Of a stretch of 64,000 nucleotides of DNA, positions 17,491-26,261 are shown in pieces (position 1 is the stretch's first letter; the number at the start of each line of letters is the position of its first letter). The notes beneath the pieces were generated by a model. It made no database searches, was not told where the DNA came from, and worked only from the letters and a program-made list of their open reading frames with translations. The stretch lies in the NCBI RefSeq assembly GCF_014649375.1, contig NZ_BMSX01000015.1, positions 62,001 through 126,000 of the forward strand. Direction: 5' to 3'. This DNA comes from Streptomyces aurantiogriseus. Lineage in GTDB: Bacteria; Actinomycetota; Actinomycetes; Streptomycetales; Streptomycetaceae. The translations under genes and the position numbers were made by a program.

Positions 17491-19473
17491 ATGACGGACA
17501 CCCGGCATGCGCTGATCATCGCCAACGACCGCTACGACGACCAGGGTCTCAAGAAGCTCAAAGCGCCGGCGCAGGACGCCGCCGCCCTTGCCGACGTCCT
17601 GCACGATCCCCAGATCGGCGACTTCGAGGTCGAGGTCGTGCGCAACGAACCGGCCCATGTCATGAGCCGGCGCATCCAGACCTTCTTCAACGACCGCCGG
17701 CGCGACGACACCCTGGTGCTGCACTTCTCCTGTCACGGCCTCAAGAGCGAGTCCGGCGAGCTGTACTTCGCCGCCCGCGACACCGACCCCCGGCTCCTGG
17801 ACGCCACCGCCGTCCCGGCCCAGTTCGTCCGCCGCTGCATGGCACGCACCCGGGCCCGCAGCACCGTCCTGTTCCTCGACTGCTGCTACGGCGGCGCCTT
17901 CTCCCGGGGGTCGTCCTCCGTACGCGCCGCCGGAGACGTGAACGTCCTCGAGTCCTTCACGGGCGAGAAGCCGGCCGGCGGACGGGGCTGGGCCGTCATC
18001 ACCGCGTCCAACTCCATGGAGTACGCCTTCGAGGGCCCCGAACTCGCCGAGAACTGCGCTCCACGGCCGTCGGTGTTCACCCATGCGGTGGTCCAGGGCC
18101 TGGAGACCGGCGAGGCCGATCTCGACGCGGACGGCGAGGTCTCCCTCGACGACCTGTACGACTACGTCTTCGACCACGTACGGGAGCAGAACCCGAACCA
18201 GACGCCGAGCCGGACCGTGGAGATGCAGGGCGATCTGCATCTGGCGCACAGCCGGCGGGGCCGTATCAAGATCGTCAAGGTTCCCTCGCCGCCGTCCCTG
18301 ACGGCCGCCGTGCACAGCGACAACGCCTTCACCCGGCAGGGCGCCGTCGTCGAGCTGCGCGCCCGGCTGCACGACGAGTCCGTCGACATCGCCGAAGGGG
18401 CGCGCCAGGACCTGGAGGAGGTCGCGCGCAACGACATCCGGCAGATCGCCGACCAGGCGTGCCGGGCCCTGCGCGAGATCCGCCCGACGCCCTCCCCGGA
18501 CCACCTGGACTTCGGTCTGCTGCCGCAGGGATCGACCCCGCAGCAGCAGTCGGTGACGCTGAGCGGCCCGCCCCTCGCCCGGCACTGCCTGGCCCAGTCC
18601 ACCCAGTCCTGGCTGCGCGTCGAACCGTCCGAGAACGGTGTGAACGTCCGCGTGGAGACACACGCCGAGGGGCACCTGTCCGGTGACATCGTGCTGAAGG
18701 GCGTCGCCGACGACGCGGTGGTCCATGTGGAGGCGGTGGTGGCTCCCGCCCGTGAGCCGGAGCCCGAGGTGCGGGAGCCCGTCGCGCCGGAGCCCGTCCC
18801 GCCGGAGTCCCACGTACCGGCACCCGAACGGCCGGAGCCCCACGTACCGGCACCCGAACGGCCGGAGCCCCACGTACCGGCACCCGAACGGCCGGAGTCC
18901 CACGTGCCGGAGCCCGGCGTGACGGAGCCCGTCGTCCCCGAGCCGCCTGCACAGCCTCCGCCGAGAACCGAGCCGGACACGGTGCTCGTCCGTCCCGCGC
19001 CGTCCCCCACTCCCCCGGCGGTGCCCCCGAGGATCATCGAGGAGCCCGCCGCGCGCCGGACCCCGCGTCGGCGTGCGGCCGCGACGGCCGCCACGGGGTC
19101 CCTGCGCGCCCCCGCCCTCGCGACCGCCGCTCTCGCGCTGGCCGTCACCGCCGTCGTCATGGTCGTCATCACCGCCCAGCTGGCGGTGGAAGCCGTGGAC
19201 GGGCGCCTCGACAGCCCGGGAACCGAGCTCCGCCACCATGCTCAAGCGGCGGGGGTGATCGCGCCGCTCGCCACGGCTCTGCTCACCGCCGCGGCGGCAC
19301 TGGTGCCGGCCGCGCTTGCCCGGCACGAGCTGAGCGCGCGGCCGGGCCGCTGCACTCCGGCGGCGAAGAGCGCCACGGAGACCCTGATCTCGGTGACGAA
19401 GGGCCTGGCGATCCCGGCCCTGGTCCTCGCCACGCTGGCGGCCGTCGCCTATCTCGTGACACGCGGCTTCTGA
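17491..19473 (+). CDS. Caspase-like (C14) protease with C-terminal membrane anchor
   Basis: 660 residues. The caspase-like domain occupies about 1-240: HALIIANDRYDD at the start, catalytic His82 in HFSCHGL and catalytic Cys132 in LFLDCCYGGAF. Residues 255-325 are a helical segment resembling a HEAT-type repeat. Residues 330-415 form a strand-rich domain. About 415-530 is Pro/Glu-rich with three exact 10-residue repeats. Three hydrophobic segments (about 545-575, 590-615, 637-657) anchor the C-terminus. The protease would sit on the cytoplasmic face beside the upstream EACC1 adaptor. A role in programmed death or phage response is inferred from the family and pairing. Confidence 0.88.
   Translation: MTDTRHALIIANDRYDDQGLKKLKAPAQDAAALADVLHDPQIGDFEVEVVRNEPAHVMSRRIQTFFNDRRRDDTLVLHFSCHGLKSESGELYFAARDTDPRLLDATAVPAQFVRRCMARTRARSTVLFLDCCYGGAFSRGSSSVRAAGDVNVLESFTGEKPAGGRGWAVITASNSMEYAFEGPELAENCAPRPSVFTHAVVQGLETGEADLDADGEVSLDDLYDYVFDHVREQNPNQTPSRTVEMQGDLHLAHSRRGRIKIVKVPSPPSLTAAVHSDNAFTRQGAVVELRARLHDESVDIAEGARQDLEEVARNDIRQIADQACRALREIRPTPSPDHLDFGLLPQGSTPQQQSVTLSGPPLARHCLAQSTQSWLRVEPSENGVNVRVETHAEGHLSGDIVLKGVADDAVVHVEAVVAPAREPEPEVREPVAPEPVPPESHVPAPERPEPHVPAPERPEPHVPAPERPESHVPEPGVTEPVVPEPPAQPPPRTEPDTVLVRPAPSPTPPAVPPRIIEEPAARRTPRRRAAATAATGSLRAPALATAALALAVTAVVMVVITAQLAVEAVDGRLDSPGTELRHHAQAAGVIAPLATALLTAAAALVPAALARHELSARPGRCTPAAKSATETLISVTKGLAIPALVLATLAAVAYLVTRGF
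18811..18900 (+). repeat. Three exact 30-bp tandem repeats in the caspase-like gene
   Basis: Units 18811-18840, 18841-18870 and 18871-18900 are identical except for one base near the end of the last. Each encodes HVPAPERPE plus P or S. They sit in the Pro/Glu linker between the protease and the membrane anchor, where copy number would change reach rather than activity. Confidence 0.9.
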
Positions 19474-19495
19474 TGACCCGCGGCTTCTGATGACC
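19462..19495. repeat. 17-bp tandem duplication at the caspase gene stop
   Basis: The unit cgcggcttctgatgacc occurs twice in tandem with a third partial copy (cgccgcttc). It covers the stop codon of the caspase-like gene, so the terminal codons and stop are duplicated beyond the real end. Confidence 0.85.
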
Positions 19496-19514
19496 CGCCG
19501 CTTCAGCAGTCCTG

Positions 19515-20378
19515 CTACTTCAGCAGTCTCGACATCCTCCGGTCCGCCAGCGGCTTCCCGCCCGTCTGGCAGGTCGGGCAGTACTGGAGCGAGGAGTCGC
19601 TGAAGGACACCTCGCGGATGGTGTCGCCGCAGACCGGGCAGGGTTCGCCGGTACGGCCGTGGACGCGCAGGCCCGTCTTCTTCTCCGCCTTGAGACGGCC
19701 GGCGGCCACGCCCCGGGAGCGTTCGACGGCGTCCGTGAGGGTGGTGCGCAGGGCCTCGTAGAGGGTGTGGGTCTCCGCCGGGGTGAGGGAGGCGGCGAGC
19801 TTGAAGGGGGACATCCTCGCCGCGTGCAGGATCTCGTCGCTGTAGGCGTTGCCGACGCCCGCGATCAGGCTCTGGTCGCGCAGGGCGCCCTTCAGCTGAC
19901 GTCGTTCGCCCGCGAGGAGGGCCGCGAAGCGCTGTTCGTCGAAGTCGGGGGCGAGCGGATCGGGGCCGAGGCGGGCCACGCCGGGGACCTCCCGCGGGTC
20001 CCGTACGACGTGGACGGCGAGGCGTTTCTGGGTGCCGGCCTCGGTGAGGTCGAAGCCCTCGCCGGTCTCCAGGGCGACCCGTAGGGCGAGGGGGCCTTTG
20101 CCGGGGCGGGGCGGGCCGTCGGGGAGGCGGTCCTTCCAGTGGAGCCAGCCCGCGCGGGCGAGGTGCGTGACGAGGTGGAGGCCGTCGGCGGTCTCCAGGT
20201 CGAGGAACTTGCCGTGCCGGTGCACCGCGGTGACCGCATGGCCCTCGAGGGCGGTCAGGGGCGGGTCGTAGGTCTTCAGGACGCTGAACGCGACGGGCAG
20301 GACGCGGACGATCTCGTGGCCGACCAGGTGCTCGGTCAGGAAGTCCTTGAGCGCTTCGACCTCGGGGAGTTCCGGCAT
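19515..20378 (-). CDS. Fpg/Nei-family DNA glycosylase
   Basis: 287 residues starting PELPEVEALKDFL, with Pro2 as the catalytic nucleophile and Glu3 beside it. A Lys in HGKFLDL matches the beta-hairpin catalytic residue. The helix-two-turn-helix (LKGALRDQSLIAGVGNAYSDEILH) and a C-terminal zinc finger (CPVC and CPTC) are intact. The enzyme removes oxidised bases and cuts the abasic strand. Whether it prefers 8-oxoguanine (Fpg) or pyrimidines (Nei) cannot be settled by eye. It converges on the caspase gene and lies beside the SpoIIE phosphatase gene. Confidence 0.93.
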   Translation of the reverse strand: MPELPEVEALKDFLTEHLVGHEIVRVLPVAFSVLKTYDPPLTALEGHAVTAVHRHGKFLDLETADGLHLVTHLARAGWLHWKDRLPDGPPRPGKGPLALRVALETGEGFDLTEAGTQKRLAVHVVRDPREVPGVARLGPDPLAPDFDEQRFAALLAGERRQLKGALRDQSLIAGVGNAYSDEILHAARMSPFKLAASLTPAETHTLYEALRTTLTDAVERSRGVAAGRLKAEKKTGLRVHGRTGEPCPVCGDTIREVSFSDSSLQYCPTCQTGGKPLADRRMSRLLK

Positions 20379-20409
20379 ACGTCCAGAGTGCCACCCGGGG
20401 CGGGAGTGT

Positions 20410-22497
20410 TCAGGTCCGCTCCGGCAGCTCGAACTCGCACCACACGCACTTGCCGCCGCCGCGCGCCTCCACTCCCCACGCGTCCGTGAGCAGGTCGACC
20501 AGGAGCAGGCCCCGCCCGGACACGCCCGACTCCCCCGCCTCGCGGCGACGCGGCAGGGCGCTGGAGGAGTCCTCGACCTCGACGCGCAGCCGGCGGACCC
20601 CGCCGGTGAGGACCCGCAGGGTGACGATCGCGGCGCCCTCGGTGTGCATGAGGGCGTTGGTGATCAGTTCGTCGGCGACCAGTTCGACCTCGTCGGAGCG
20701 GTCCTCGGCGCCCCAGGTGCGGACGGCGGAACGGATCATGTGCCGGGCCTCGGTGAGGGCCTGCGGGTCGCCGGGCGCGACGTGCTGCTGGAGCCGGCTC
20801 CCGGCCAACGCGGTGTCCGGGCCGCGCCGGCGCAGCACCAGCAGGGCCACGTCGTCGTCCCCGCCGCGCTCCTCGGCGACGTCGATGAGCCGGTCGGCGA
20901 GTTTCCGGACGTCCTCGGGGGCCGCGGCGATCAGCTCGGCGAGGGCTCCCATGCCGTCGTCGAGGTCGGCGCCGGGCTGTTCGACCAGGCCGTCGGTGCA
21001 CAGCAGCAGGGTGTGACCGGGATCGAGTTCGAGGGTGGCGACCGGATACCCCAGGCTGCCGAACTCGGCGGAGAGGCCGAGCGGCAGCCCGCCGGGCACG
21101 GCGACCCGCCGGCAGGTGCCGTCGGTGCCCCGCACCAGCGGGTCGATGTGGCCCGCCCGCACGACCTGGAGTACGCCGGTCGACAGGTCGGCCTCGGCGT
21201 AGAGACAGGTGGCGAAGCGGTCGGTGTCGAGTTCGTGGAGGAAGACGGAGGCGCGGGCCATCACGGTGGCCGGCGTGTGTCCCTCGGCGGCGTAGGCCTT
21301 CAGGACGATGCGCAGCTGGCCCATGACGGCGGCGGCGTGCGTGTCGTGGCCCTGGACGTCGCCGATGACGGCGCCGACCCGGCCGCCGGGCAGCGGGACC
21401 AGGTCGTACCAGTCGCCGCCGATGTCCCGGCCGAGGGAGCCGCCGATGGTGGCGGCGCGGTAGCGGACGGCGACGTCGGCGCCGGGCACGCTGGGGATGG
21501 TGCGCGGCAGCATGGCCTGTTGGAGGCCCTGGGCGATGTCCTTCTCCTGCTCGTAGAACATGGCCCGTTGCAGGGACTGGGCGATGCTGCTGCCGAGGGC
21601 GACGAGGATGTTGCGCTCCTCGGGGGTGAAGCCGCGCCGGTCGCTGTAGAGCAGGCCCATCGCGCCGATCGGGCGGGCCTGGACGATGAGCGGCAGATAG
21701 GCGGCCGAGGTGATCTCCAGGTCGGTGATGTGCGGCCACAGCACGGGGTAGCCGGCGGCGAACTCCTCCGGCGACTCGATGAAGCGCGGGGTGAGGGTGC
21801 GCACGACCTCGCTCATCGGGTAGGGCTCGTCGATCCGGGTGACGAGGGTGCCGGGCACGAAGCTGCCCTCGGGGCCCTCGGCGATCAGCCGTATGCGGCC
21901 GGCCTCGACCAGGCCCATGACCAGGCTGGTCGCACCGAGGTGGGTGAGGCCGTGGGTGTCCTTGAGGACGTCGATGACGTCCTGCACCGTGCGGGCGTGC
22001 GCCAGGGCGGCGGTGGTGAGCTGGACGACGTTGGTCTGCTCGCGGCGCGCGTTGTCGAGGGCGGCCTCGTCGCTGCGGGCGGCGAGGTCCCTCAGCTCGT
22101 CGGTGGCGTCGCGGACGATGCCGATGATCCGGCGGGGGCGGCCGGTCTCGTCACGCCGGATGTAGCCCTGGGTGTGGGTCCAGTGCAGGCTGCCGTCGCG
22201 GCGGCGGATGCGGAAGTAGGCGCCGTAGTTCTCACTGCCGTCCTTGATGGCCTGGGCGACCAGGGCGTCGAGGCGGATGCCCTCCGCCTGCGGGACGCGC
22301 AGGGACAGGCTCTCCGGGCGGCCGTCGTACTCCTCGGGGCGCATGTCGAAGATCTCGTGGGCTCGGGCGTCCATGTGGAACAGCCCGGCGTCCAGGTCCC
22401 AGTCGAAGCTGCCCATGCGGTTGAGCGCCAGGATCGGATCCGGGTGGGCGGGCCAGTCGGCCGGGAGGGACAGCGCGCTCGCTCCCCGATCAGACAT
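20410..22497 (-). CDS. PAS-GAF-SpoIIE phosphatase-HATPase regulatory protein
   Basis: 695 residues with four domains: PAS (about 20-140, MGSFDWDLDAGLF to IVRDATDE), GAF (about 160-330), PP2C/SpoIIE phosphatase (about 340-560, with DIGGDWYD, GDVQGHD and GGDDDVALLV) and a C-terminal anti-sigma-like ATPase (about 590-690, DELITNALMHT and GRGLLLVDLLTDAWG). Such proteins combine phosphatase and kinase functions in partner-switching control of sigma factors; the partners here are unknown. The ATG at 22497 follows AAGGTGG; a longer in-frame start exists at 22584. Confidence 0.92.
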   Translation of the reverse strand: MSDRGASALSLPADWPAHPDPILALNRMGSFDWDLDAGLFHMDARAHEIFDMRPEEYDGRPESLSLRVPQAEGIRLDALVAQAIKDGSENYGAYFRIRRRDGSLHWTHTQGYIRRDETGRPRRIIGIVRDATDELRDLAARSDEAALDNARREQTNVVQLTTAALAHARTVQDVIDVLKDTHGLTHLGATSLVMGLVEAGRIRLIAEGPEGSFVPGTLVTRIDEPYPMSEVVRTLTPRFIESPEEFAAGYPVLWPHITDLEITSAAYLPLIVQARPIGAMGLLYSDRRGFTPEERNILVALGSSIAQSLQRAMFYEQEKDIAQGLQQAMLPRTIPSVPGADVAVRYRAATIGGSLGRDIGGDWYDLVPLPGGRVGAVIGDVQGHDTHAAAVMGQLRIVLKAYAAEGHTPATVMARASVFLHELDTDRFATCLYAEADLSTGVLQVVRAGHIDPLVRGTDGTCRRVAVPGGLPLGLSAEFGSLGYPVATLELDPGHTLLLCTDGLVEQPGADLDDGMGALAELIAAAPEDVRKLADRLIDVAEERGGDDDVALLVLRRRGPDTALAGSRLQQHVAPGDPQALTEARHMIRSAVRTWGAEDRSDEVELVADELITNALMHTEGAAIVTLRVLTGGVRRLRVEVEDSSSALPRRREAGESGVSGRGLLLVDLLTDAWGVEARGGGKCVWCEFELPERT

Positions 22498-22676
22498 GGG
22501 GCCACCTTGCCAGGATTTGTCCGATTCTTCGACCGGGGCGCCACCTGCCCGGCCCACAGGGCCGACAGCGGTCGCTTTCGTCACTATCGTCGGCTTTACT
22601 CCCTCGGGTTACCTGAGCGGAGGCGAGGAACACGCACAGTGACGGGCGTCGGCACCGAAGAGAGGAGCGCGCGGCC

Positions 22677-24098
22677 GTGGAGTGGTTCACCGCACCCGAG
22701 TACTGGATGAGCCGGCTGGTCTTCCAGCGGGCCCTGGCCGGGGTGTACCTGTTCGCGTTCCTGACGGCGGCCCTGCAGTTCCGCCCGCTGATGGGCGAGC
22801 GCGGGATGCTGCCGGTGCCGCGTTTCACCGCGCGGGTGCCGTTCCGGCGGGCGCCGAGCCTGTTCCACTGGCACTACTCCGACCGCTTCTTCGCCGTCTG
22901 CGCGTGGACGGGCTGCGCGGTGTCCGTGGCGCTGCTGGCGGGACTGGACGGGTATCTGCCGCTGTGGGGCGCGATGCTGCTGTGGCTGGTGCCGTGGGCG
23001 CTGTACCTGTCGATCGTCAACGTCGGCCAGACCTGGTACGGGTTCGGCTGGGAGTCGCTGCTGCTGGAGACCGGCTTCCTCGCGGTGTTCCTCGGCAACG
23101 ACGAGGTGGCCCCGCCGATCGTCGTGCTGTTCCTGCTCCGCTGGATCCTGTTCCGGGTCGAGTTCGGCGCGGGCCTGATCAAGATGCGGGGCGATCCCTG
23201 CTGGCGCAAGCTCACCTGCCTCCACCACCATCACGAGACGCAGCCGATGCCGGGCCCGCTGAGCTGGTTCTTCCACCATCTGCCGGGGCCCCTGCACAAG
23301 GTGGAGGTGGCCGCCAACCACGTCACCCAGCTGATCATTCCGTTCCTGCTGTTCACCCCGCAGCCGATCGCCACGGCGGCCGCGTCCCTGATGATCCTGA
23401 CCCAGCTGTGGCTGGTGCTCTCGGGCAACTTCTCCTGGCTGAACTGGATCACCATCGTTCTGGCGGTGCCCGCCCTCGAACTCCCGGCCGACCCGCCGGC
23501 CGTGCCCGACGCCCCGCTCTGGTACGTGGTGGTGGTCCTCGCCGTGGGCGCGTTCCTGCTGTTCCTCAGCCACCGCCCGGTGCTCAACATGCTCTCCCGC
23601 CGCCAGATCATGAACCGCTCCTTCGACCCGCTCCATCTGGTCAACACCTACGGCGCCTTCGGCAGCGTGAGCCGGATCCGCTACGAGGTGGTGGTCGAGG
23701 GCACGCTCGACGACGTGCCGCGCGAGGACTCCGAATGGCGGGAGTACGAGTTCAAGGGCAAGCCGGGCGACCCGCGGCACTGGCCGCGCCAGTTCGCCCC
23801 CTACCACCTGCGGCTGGACTGGATGATGTGGTTCGCCGCGCTCTCCCCCGGGTACGCCGGTGCCTGGTTCGGCGCCATGGTCGAGCGGCTCCTGGAGAAC
23901 GACCGCGCCACCCTGAGGCTGCTGCGCCGCTCCCCGTTCCCGCCGGATCAGCCCCCGCGGTACGTCCGTGCCCGTCTCTTCCGGTACCGGTACACGAGCT
24001 GGCGCGAGCTGCGGGAGACGGGCGCGTGCTGGGAGCGGACGTATGTGCGGGAGTATCTGCCGCCGACGCGGCTGGCGACGGTGGCTCAGAGGTCGTAG
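22677..24098 (+). CDS. Lipase maturation factor-family membrane protein
   Basis: 473 residues, with about eight membrane segments in the first 320 and a soluble C-terminal region. Signature stretches are GQTWYGFGWESLLLETGFLAVFLG, LLRWILFRVEFGAGLIKMRGDPCWR, CLHHHHETQPMPGPLSWFFHHLP and FNLVNTYGAFG-like LVNTYGAFGSVS. Eukaryotic relatives assist lipase folding in the ER; the bacterial role is unknown. The start is a GTG at 22677. Its 3' end overlaps the convergent amidohydrolase gene by 13 bases. Confidence 0.88.
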   Translation: MEWFTAPEYWMSRLVFQRALAGVYLFAFLTAALQFRPLMGERGMLPVPRFTARVPFRRAPSLFHWHYSDRFFAVCAWTGCAVSVALLAGLDGYLPLWGAMLLWLVPWALYLSIVNVGQTWYGFGWESLLLETGFLAVFLGNDEVAPPIVVLFLLRWILFRVEFGAGLIKMRGDPCWRKLTCLHHHHETQPMPGPLSWFFHHLPGPLHKVEVAANHVTQLIIPFLLFTPQPIATAAASLMILTQLWLVLSGNFSWLNWITIVLAVPALELPADPPAVPDAPLWYVVVVLAVGAFLLFLSHRPVLNMLSRRQIMNRSFDPLHLVNTYGAFGSVSRIRYEVVVEGTLDDVPREDSEWREYEFKGKPGDPRHWPRQFAPYHLRLDWMMWFAALSPGYAGAWFGAMVERLLENDRATLRLLRRSPFPPDQPPRYVRARLFRYRYTSWRELRETGACWERTYVREYLPPTRLATVAQRS

Positions 24099-24925
24099 AC
24101 GCGGGTGGCGGTGGTCTCGAAGACCTCGGCGCGCTCCGACTCGGTAAGTCCTGCGGTCAACTCCCTCGCCGCGTCTGCCACTTCGCCGTAGGTGGCGGCG
24201 AGCGTGCACACCGGCCAGTCCGAGCCGAACATCAGACGGTGCGGACCGAAGGCCTCCAGGGCGGTGTCGGCGTACGGGCGCAGGTCCTCGATCGTCCAGG
24301 CGGCGGGGTCGGCCTCGGTGACCAGGCCGGAGAGTTTGGCGACCGTGTTGGGCAGCGCGGCGAGGGTGCCCAGGGCCGACTGCCAGGGCTCGCGGGTGCC
24401 GGCGGCGACGGGGGGTTTGCCGAGGTGGTCCAGGACGAAGGTGAGGCCGGGGTGGTCGGCGGCCGCGCGGGCGCAGGCGGGGAGTTGGTGGGGCAGGACG
24501 ACGAGGTCGTACACGAGGCCCGCGTCGGCGACCGCGGCGAGGCCTCGATGGACGTCGGGGCGCAGCAGCCACTCCGGGTCGGGCTCGCCCTGGACCTGGT
24601 GACGGATGCCCTTGAGGTGGCGCCCGCCGGGGAGGTCCCGCAGCCGGGCCAGTTCGTCGGCGATGTCCGGGCGGGTGAGGTCGGTCCAGCCGACGACGCC
24701 CGCGATCAGCTCATGCTCGGCGGCCAGGGCCAGGAACTCCGGGGTCTCCTCCGGCACCGTGATCGTCTGGACGAGGACCGTGCGGCCGACGCCGGCCGCC
24801 CGGGCCTCGGGAACGAGGTCGGCCAGGGTGAAGTTGCGCCGCAGCGGCTGGAGTTCTGGCCCGGTGATCCAGTCCTGGTCGCGGACCGAGAGGTCCCAGA
24901 CGTGGTGGTGCGCGTCCACGGTCAC
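24086..24925 (-). CDS. Amidohydrolase, probable L-fucono-1,5-lactonase
   Basis: 279 residues of the amidohydrolase_2 fold. Metal-site motifs are DAHHHVWD at the N-terminus, LDHLGKP in the middle and MFGSDWPVC near the end. In L-fucose oxidation such enzymes open the sugar lactone, and the four upstream genes supply the other steps. The GTG at 24925 is chosen: GGGAG lies 6 bases upstream, and it overlaps the mutarotase stop as GTGA. It is the last gene of the operon. Confidence 0.88.
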   Translation of the reverse strand: MTVDAHHHVWDLSVRDQDWITGPELQPLRRNFTLADLVPEARAAGVGRTVLVQTITVPEETPEFLALAAEHELIAGVVGWTDLTRPDIADELARLRDLPGGRHLKGIRHQVQGEPDPEWLLRPDVHRGLAAVADAGLVYDLVVLPHQLPACARAAADHPGLTFVLDHLGKPPVAAGTREPWQSALGTLAALPNTVAKLSGLVTEADPAAWTIEDLRPYADTALEAFGPHRLMFGSDWPVCTLAATYGEVADAARELTAGLTESERAEVFETTATRVYDL

Positions 24926-25236
24926 GGCAGCTCCCATACGACGGGCAGGCCCGCGTCGGCCCCTTCGTCGGAGTAGTCGTGGACGACGTCGAGCAGCTCG
25001 GCCATCCGGGCCTGCCAGGCCACGTTGACGGGGAGTTTCTCCAGCTCGGCGAGGAGGCTGGTGTAGTCCTCGCACTCCAGGACGTGGAAGAGGTCGGTGC
25101 CGCTGCGCCAGATGGTCCAGGAGGTGGCGCCGGCCGCGCGGATGGCGTCGGTGAGCTCCTCGGGGACCTCGCGGTGTGCGGCCTCGTAGGCGTCGATCCG
25201 GTCGGCGCGGACCTTGGTGTGCAGGGCGACTCTCAT
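24922..25236 (-). CDS. L-fucose/L-rhamnose mutarotase
   Basis: 104 residues, the normal length of the RhaM/FucU-like dimeric alpha-beta barrel family. RVALHTKVRADRIDAYEAAHREVPEEL carries the family His, followed by SWTIWRSGTDLFHVLECEDY and VNVAWQARMAELLDVVHDYS. It interconverts anomers of the free sugar, feeding the dehydrogenase. It overlaps both neighbours by 4 bases: the aldo/keto reductase stop and the lactonase start. Confidence 0.9.
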   Translation of the reverse strand: MRVALHTKVRADRIDAYEAAHREVPEELTDAIRAAGATSWTIWRSGTDLFHVLECEDYTSLLAELEKLPVNVAWQARMAELLDVVHDYSDEGADAGLPVVWELP

Positions 25237-26261
25237 GACGGCTCCTCCGACGGCTTCTCCGGCGACTCCCCGGACGGCTCTTCGGCGGGGACGGGGACGG
25301 GGGCCTCGGGCGGCAGGAGGCCGCTCTCGCGCAGCTCCCGCCAGAAGGCCGGGGGGATCACGGCCCTGAACTGCTCGGCGCAGTCGTCCGCTTCGGCCGC
25401 CGAGCGGGCGCCGGCCAGGACGCTCGCCACGGCCGGGTGGGCGGCGCAGAAGGCCAGGGCGGCGGCACGCAGGGTGGTGCCATGGCGTTCGGCCACGGCC
25501 TGCATGCGCAGGGCGCGTTCGACCAACTCCCCGGGTGCCTGCGTGTAGTTGTAGGTCGCCGTCGGTTTCGGGTCGGCCAGGAGGCCCGAGTTGAAGGCGC
25601 CGCCGATGACCACCGAGACGCCGCGCTCCTCGGCGGCGGGGAGGAGGTCGGTGAGCGCGCTCTGGTCGAGGAGCGTGTAGCGGCCGGCGCACAGCACCAC
25701 GTCGACGTCGGTCTCGCGGACGAAGCGGGTGAGCATCGCTGTCTGGTTCATGCCGGCGCCGATCGCGCCGACCACGCCCTGGGAGCGCAGGCGTTCCAGT
25801 GCCGGGTAGCCGTCACGGAATGCCTCTTCGGGGTGGTCGTCGGGGTCGTGCAGGTAGACGACGTCCACGCGGTCCAGGCCGAGGCGCTCCAGGCTCGCCT
25901 CGAGGGTGCGGCGGATGCCGTCGGCGGTGAAGTCCCAGACGCGGCGGTGAGTGGCGGGGACGGCGAAGAGGTGGGCGAGGTCGTCGCCTCCGCTGTCGGA
26001 GGGTTCGAGGCGGCGGCCCACCTTGGTGGAGACCGTGTACGCGGAGCGGGGGTGCTCGCGCAGGGCGGCGCCCAGGCGGCGTTCGGAGAGGCCGAGGCCG
26101 TAGTGGGGAGCCGTGTCGAAGTAGCGGACGCCCTGCTGCCAGGCGGCGGTCACGGCGTCGTGGGCCTGCCGGTCGTCGACCTCGGTGTACAGGTTGGCGA
26201 TGCCGGCGGCGCCGAAGCCGAGACCGGTGACCTGGACGCCGCTGCGGCCGAGGGCGTTCAC
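25233..26261 (-). CDS. Aldo/keto reductase, probable L-fucose dehydrogenase
   Basis: 342 residues of the aldo/keto reductase barrel. The catalytic tetrad is visible: Asp and Tyr in FDTAPHYGLG, Lys in VSTKVGR and His in VYLHDPD. Close relatives act as NAD(P)-dependent L-fucose or D-threo-aldose 1-dehydrogenases, the first oxidative step to the lactone; context supports that here. The C-terminal 35 residues are Pro/Glu-rich and atypical. The GTG start at 26261 overlaps the SDR stop (GTGA). Confidence 0.88.
   Translation of the reverse strand: MNALGRSGVQVTGLGFGAAGIANLYTEVDDRQAHDAVTAAWQQGVRYFDTAPHYGLGLSERRLGAALREHPRSAYTVSTKVGRRLEPSDSGGDDLAHLFAVPATHRRVWDFTADGIRRTLEASLERLGLDRVDVVYLHDPDDHPEEAFRDGYPALERLRSQGVVGAIGAGMNQTAMLTRFVRETDVDVVLCAGRYTLLDQSALTDLLPAAEERGVSVVIGGAFNSGLLADPKPTATYNYTQAPGELVERALRMQAVAERHGTTLRAAALAFCAAHPAVASVLAGARSAAEADDCAEQFRAVIPPAFWRELRESGLLPPEAPVPVPAEEPSGESPEKPSEEPS

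Noticed and set aside
16981..20394. 1137-codon minus-strand open frame
   Set aside because: It lies opposite the EACC1 and caspase-like genes and out of frame with the glycosylase. Its Arg/Gly/Pro-rich composition and lack of motifs mark it as a shadow.
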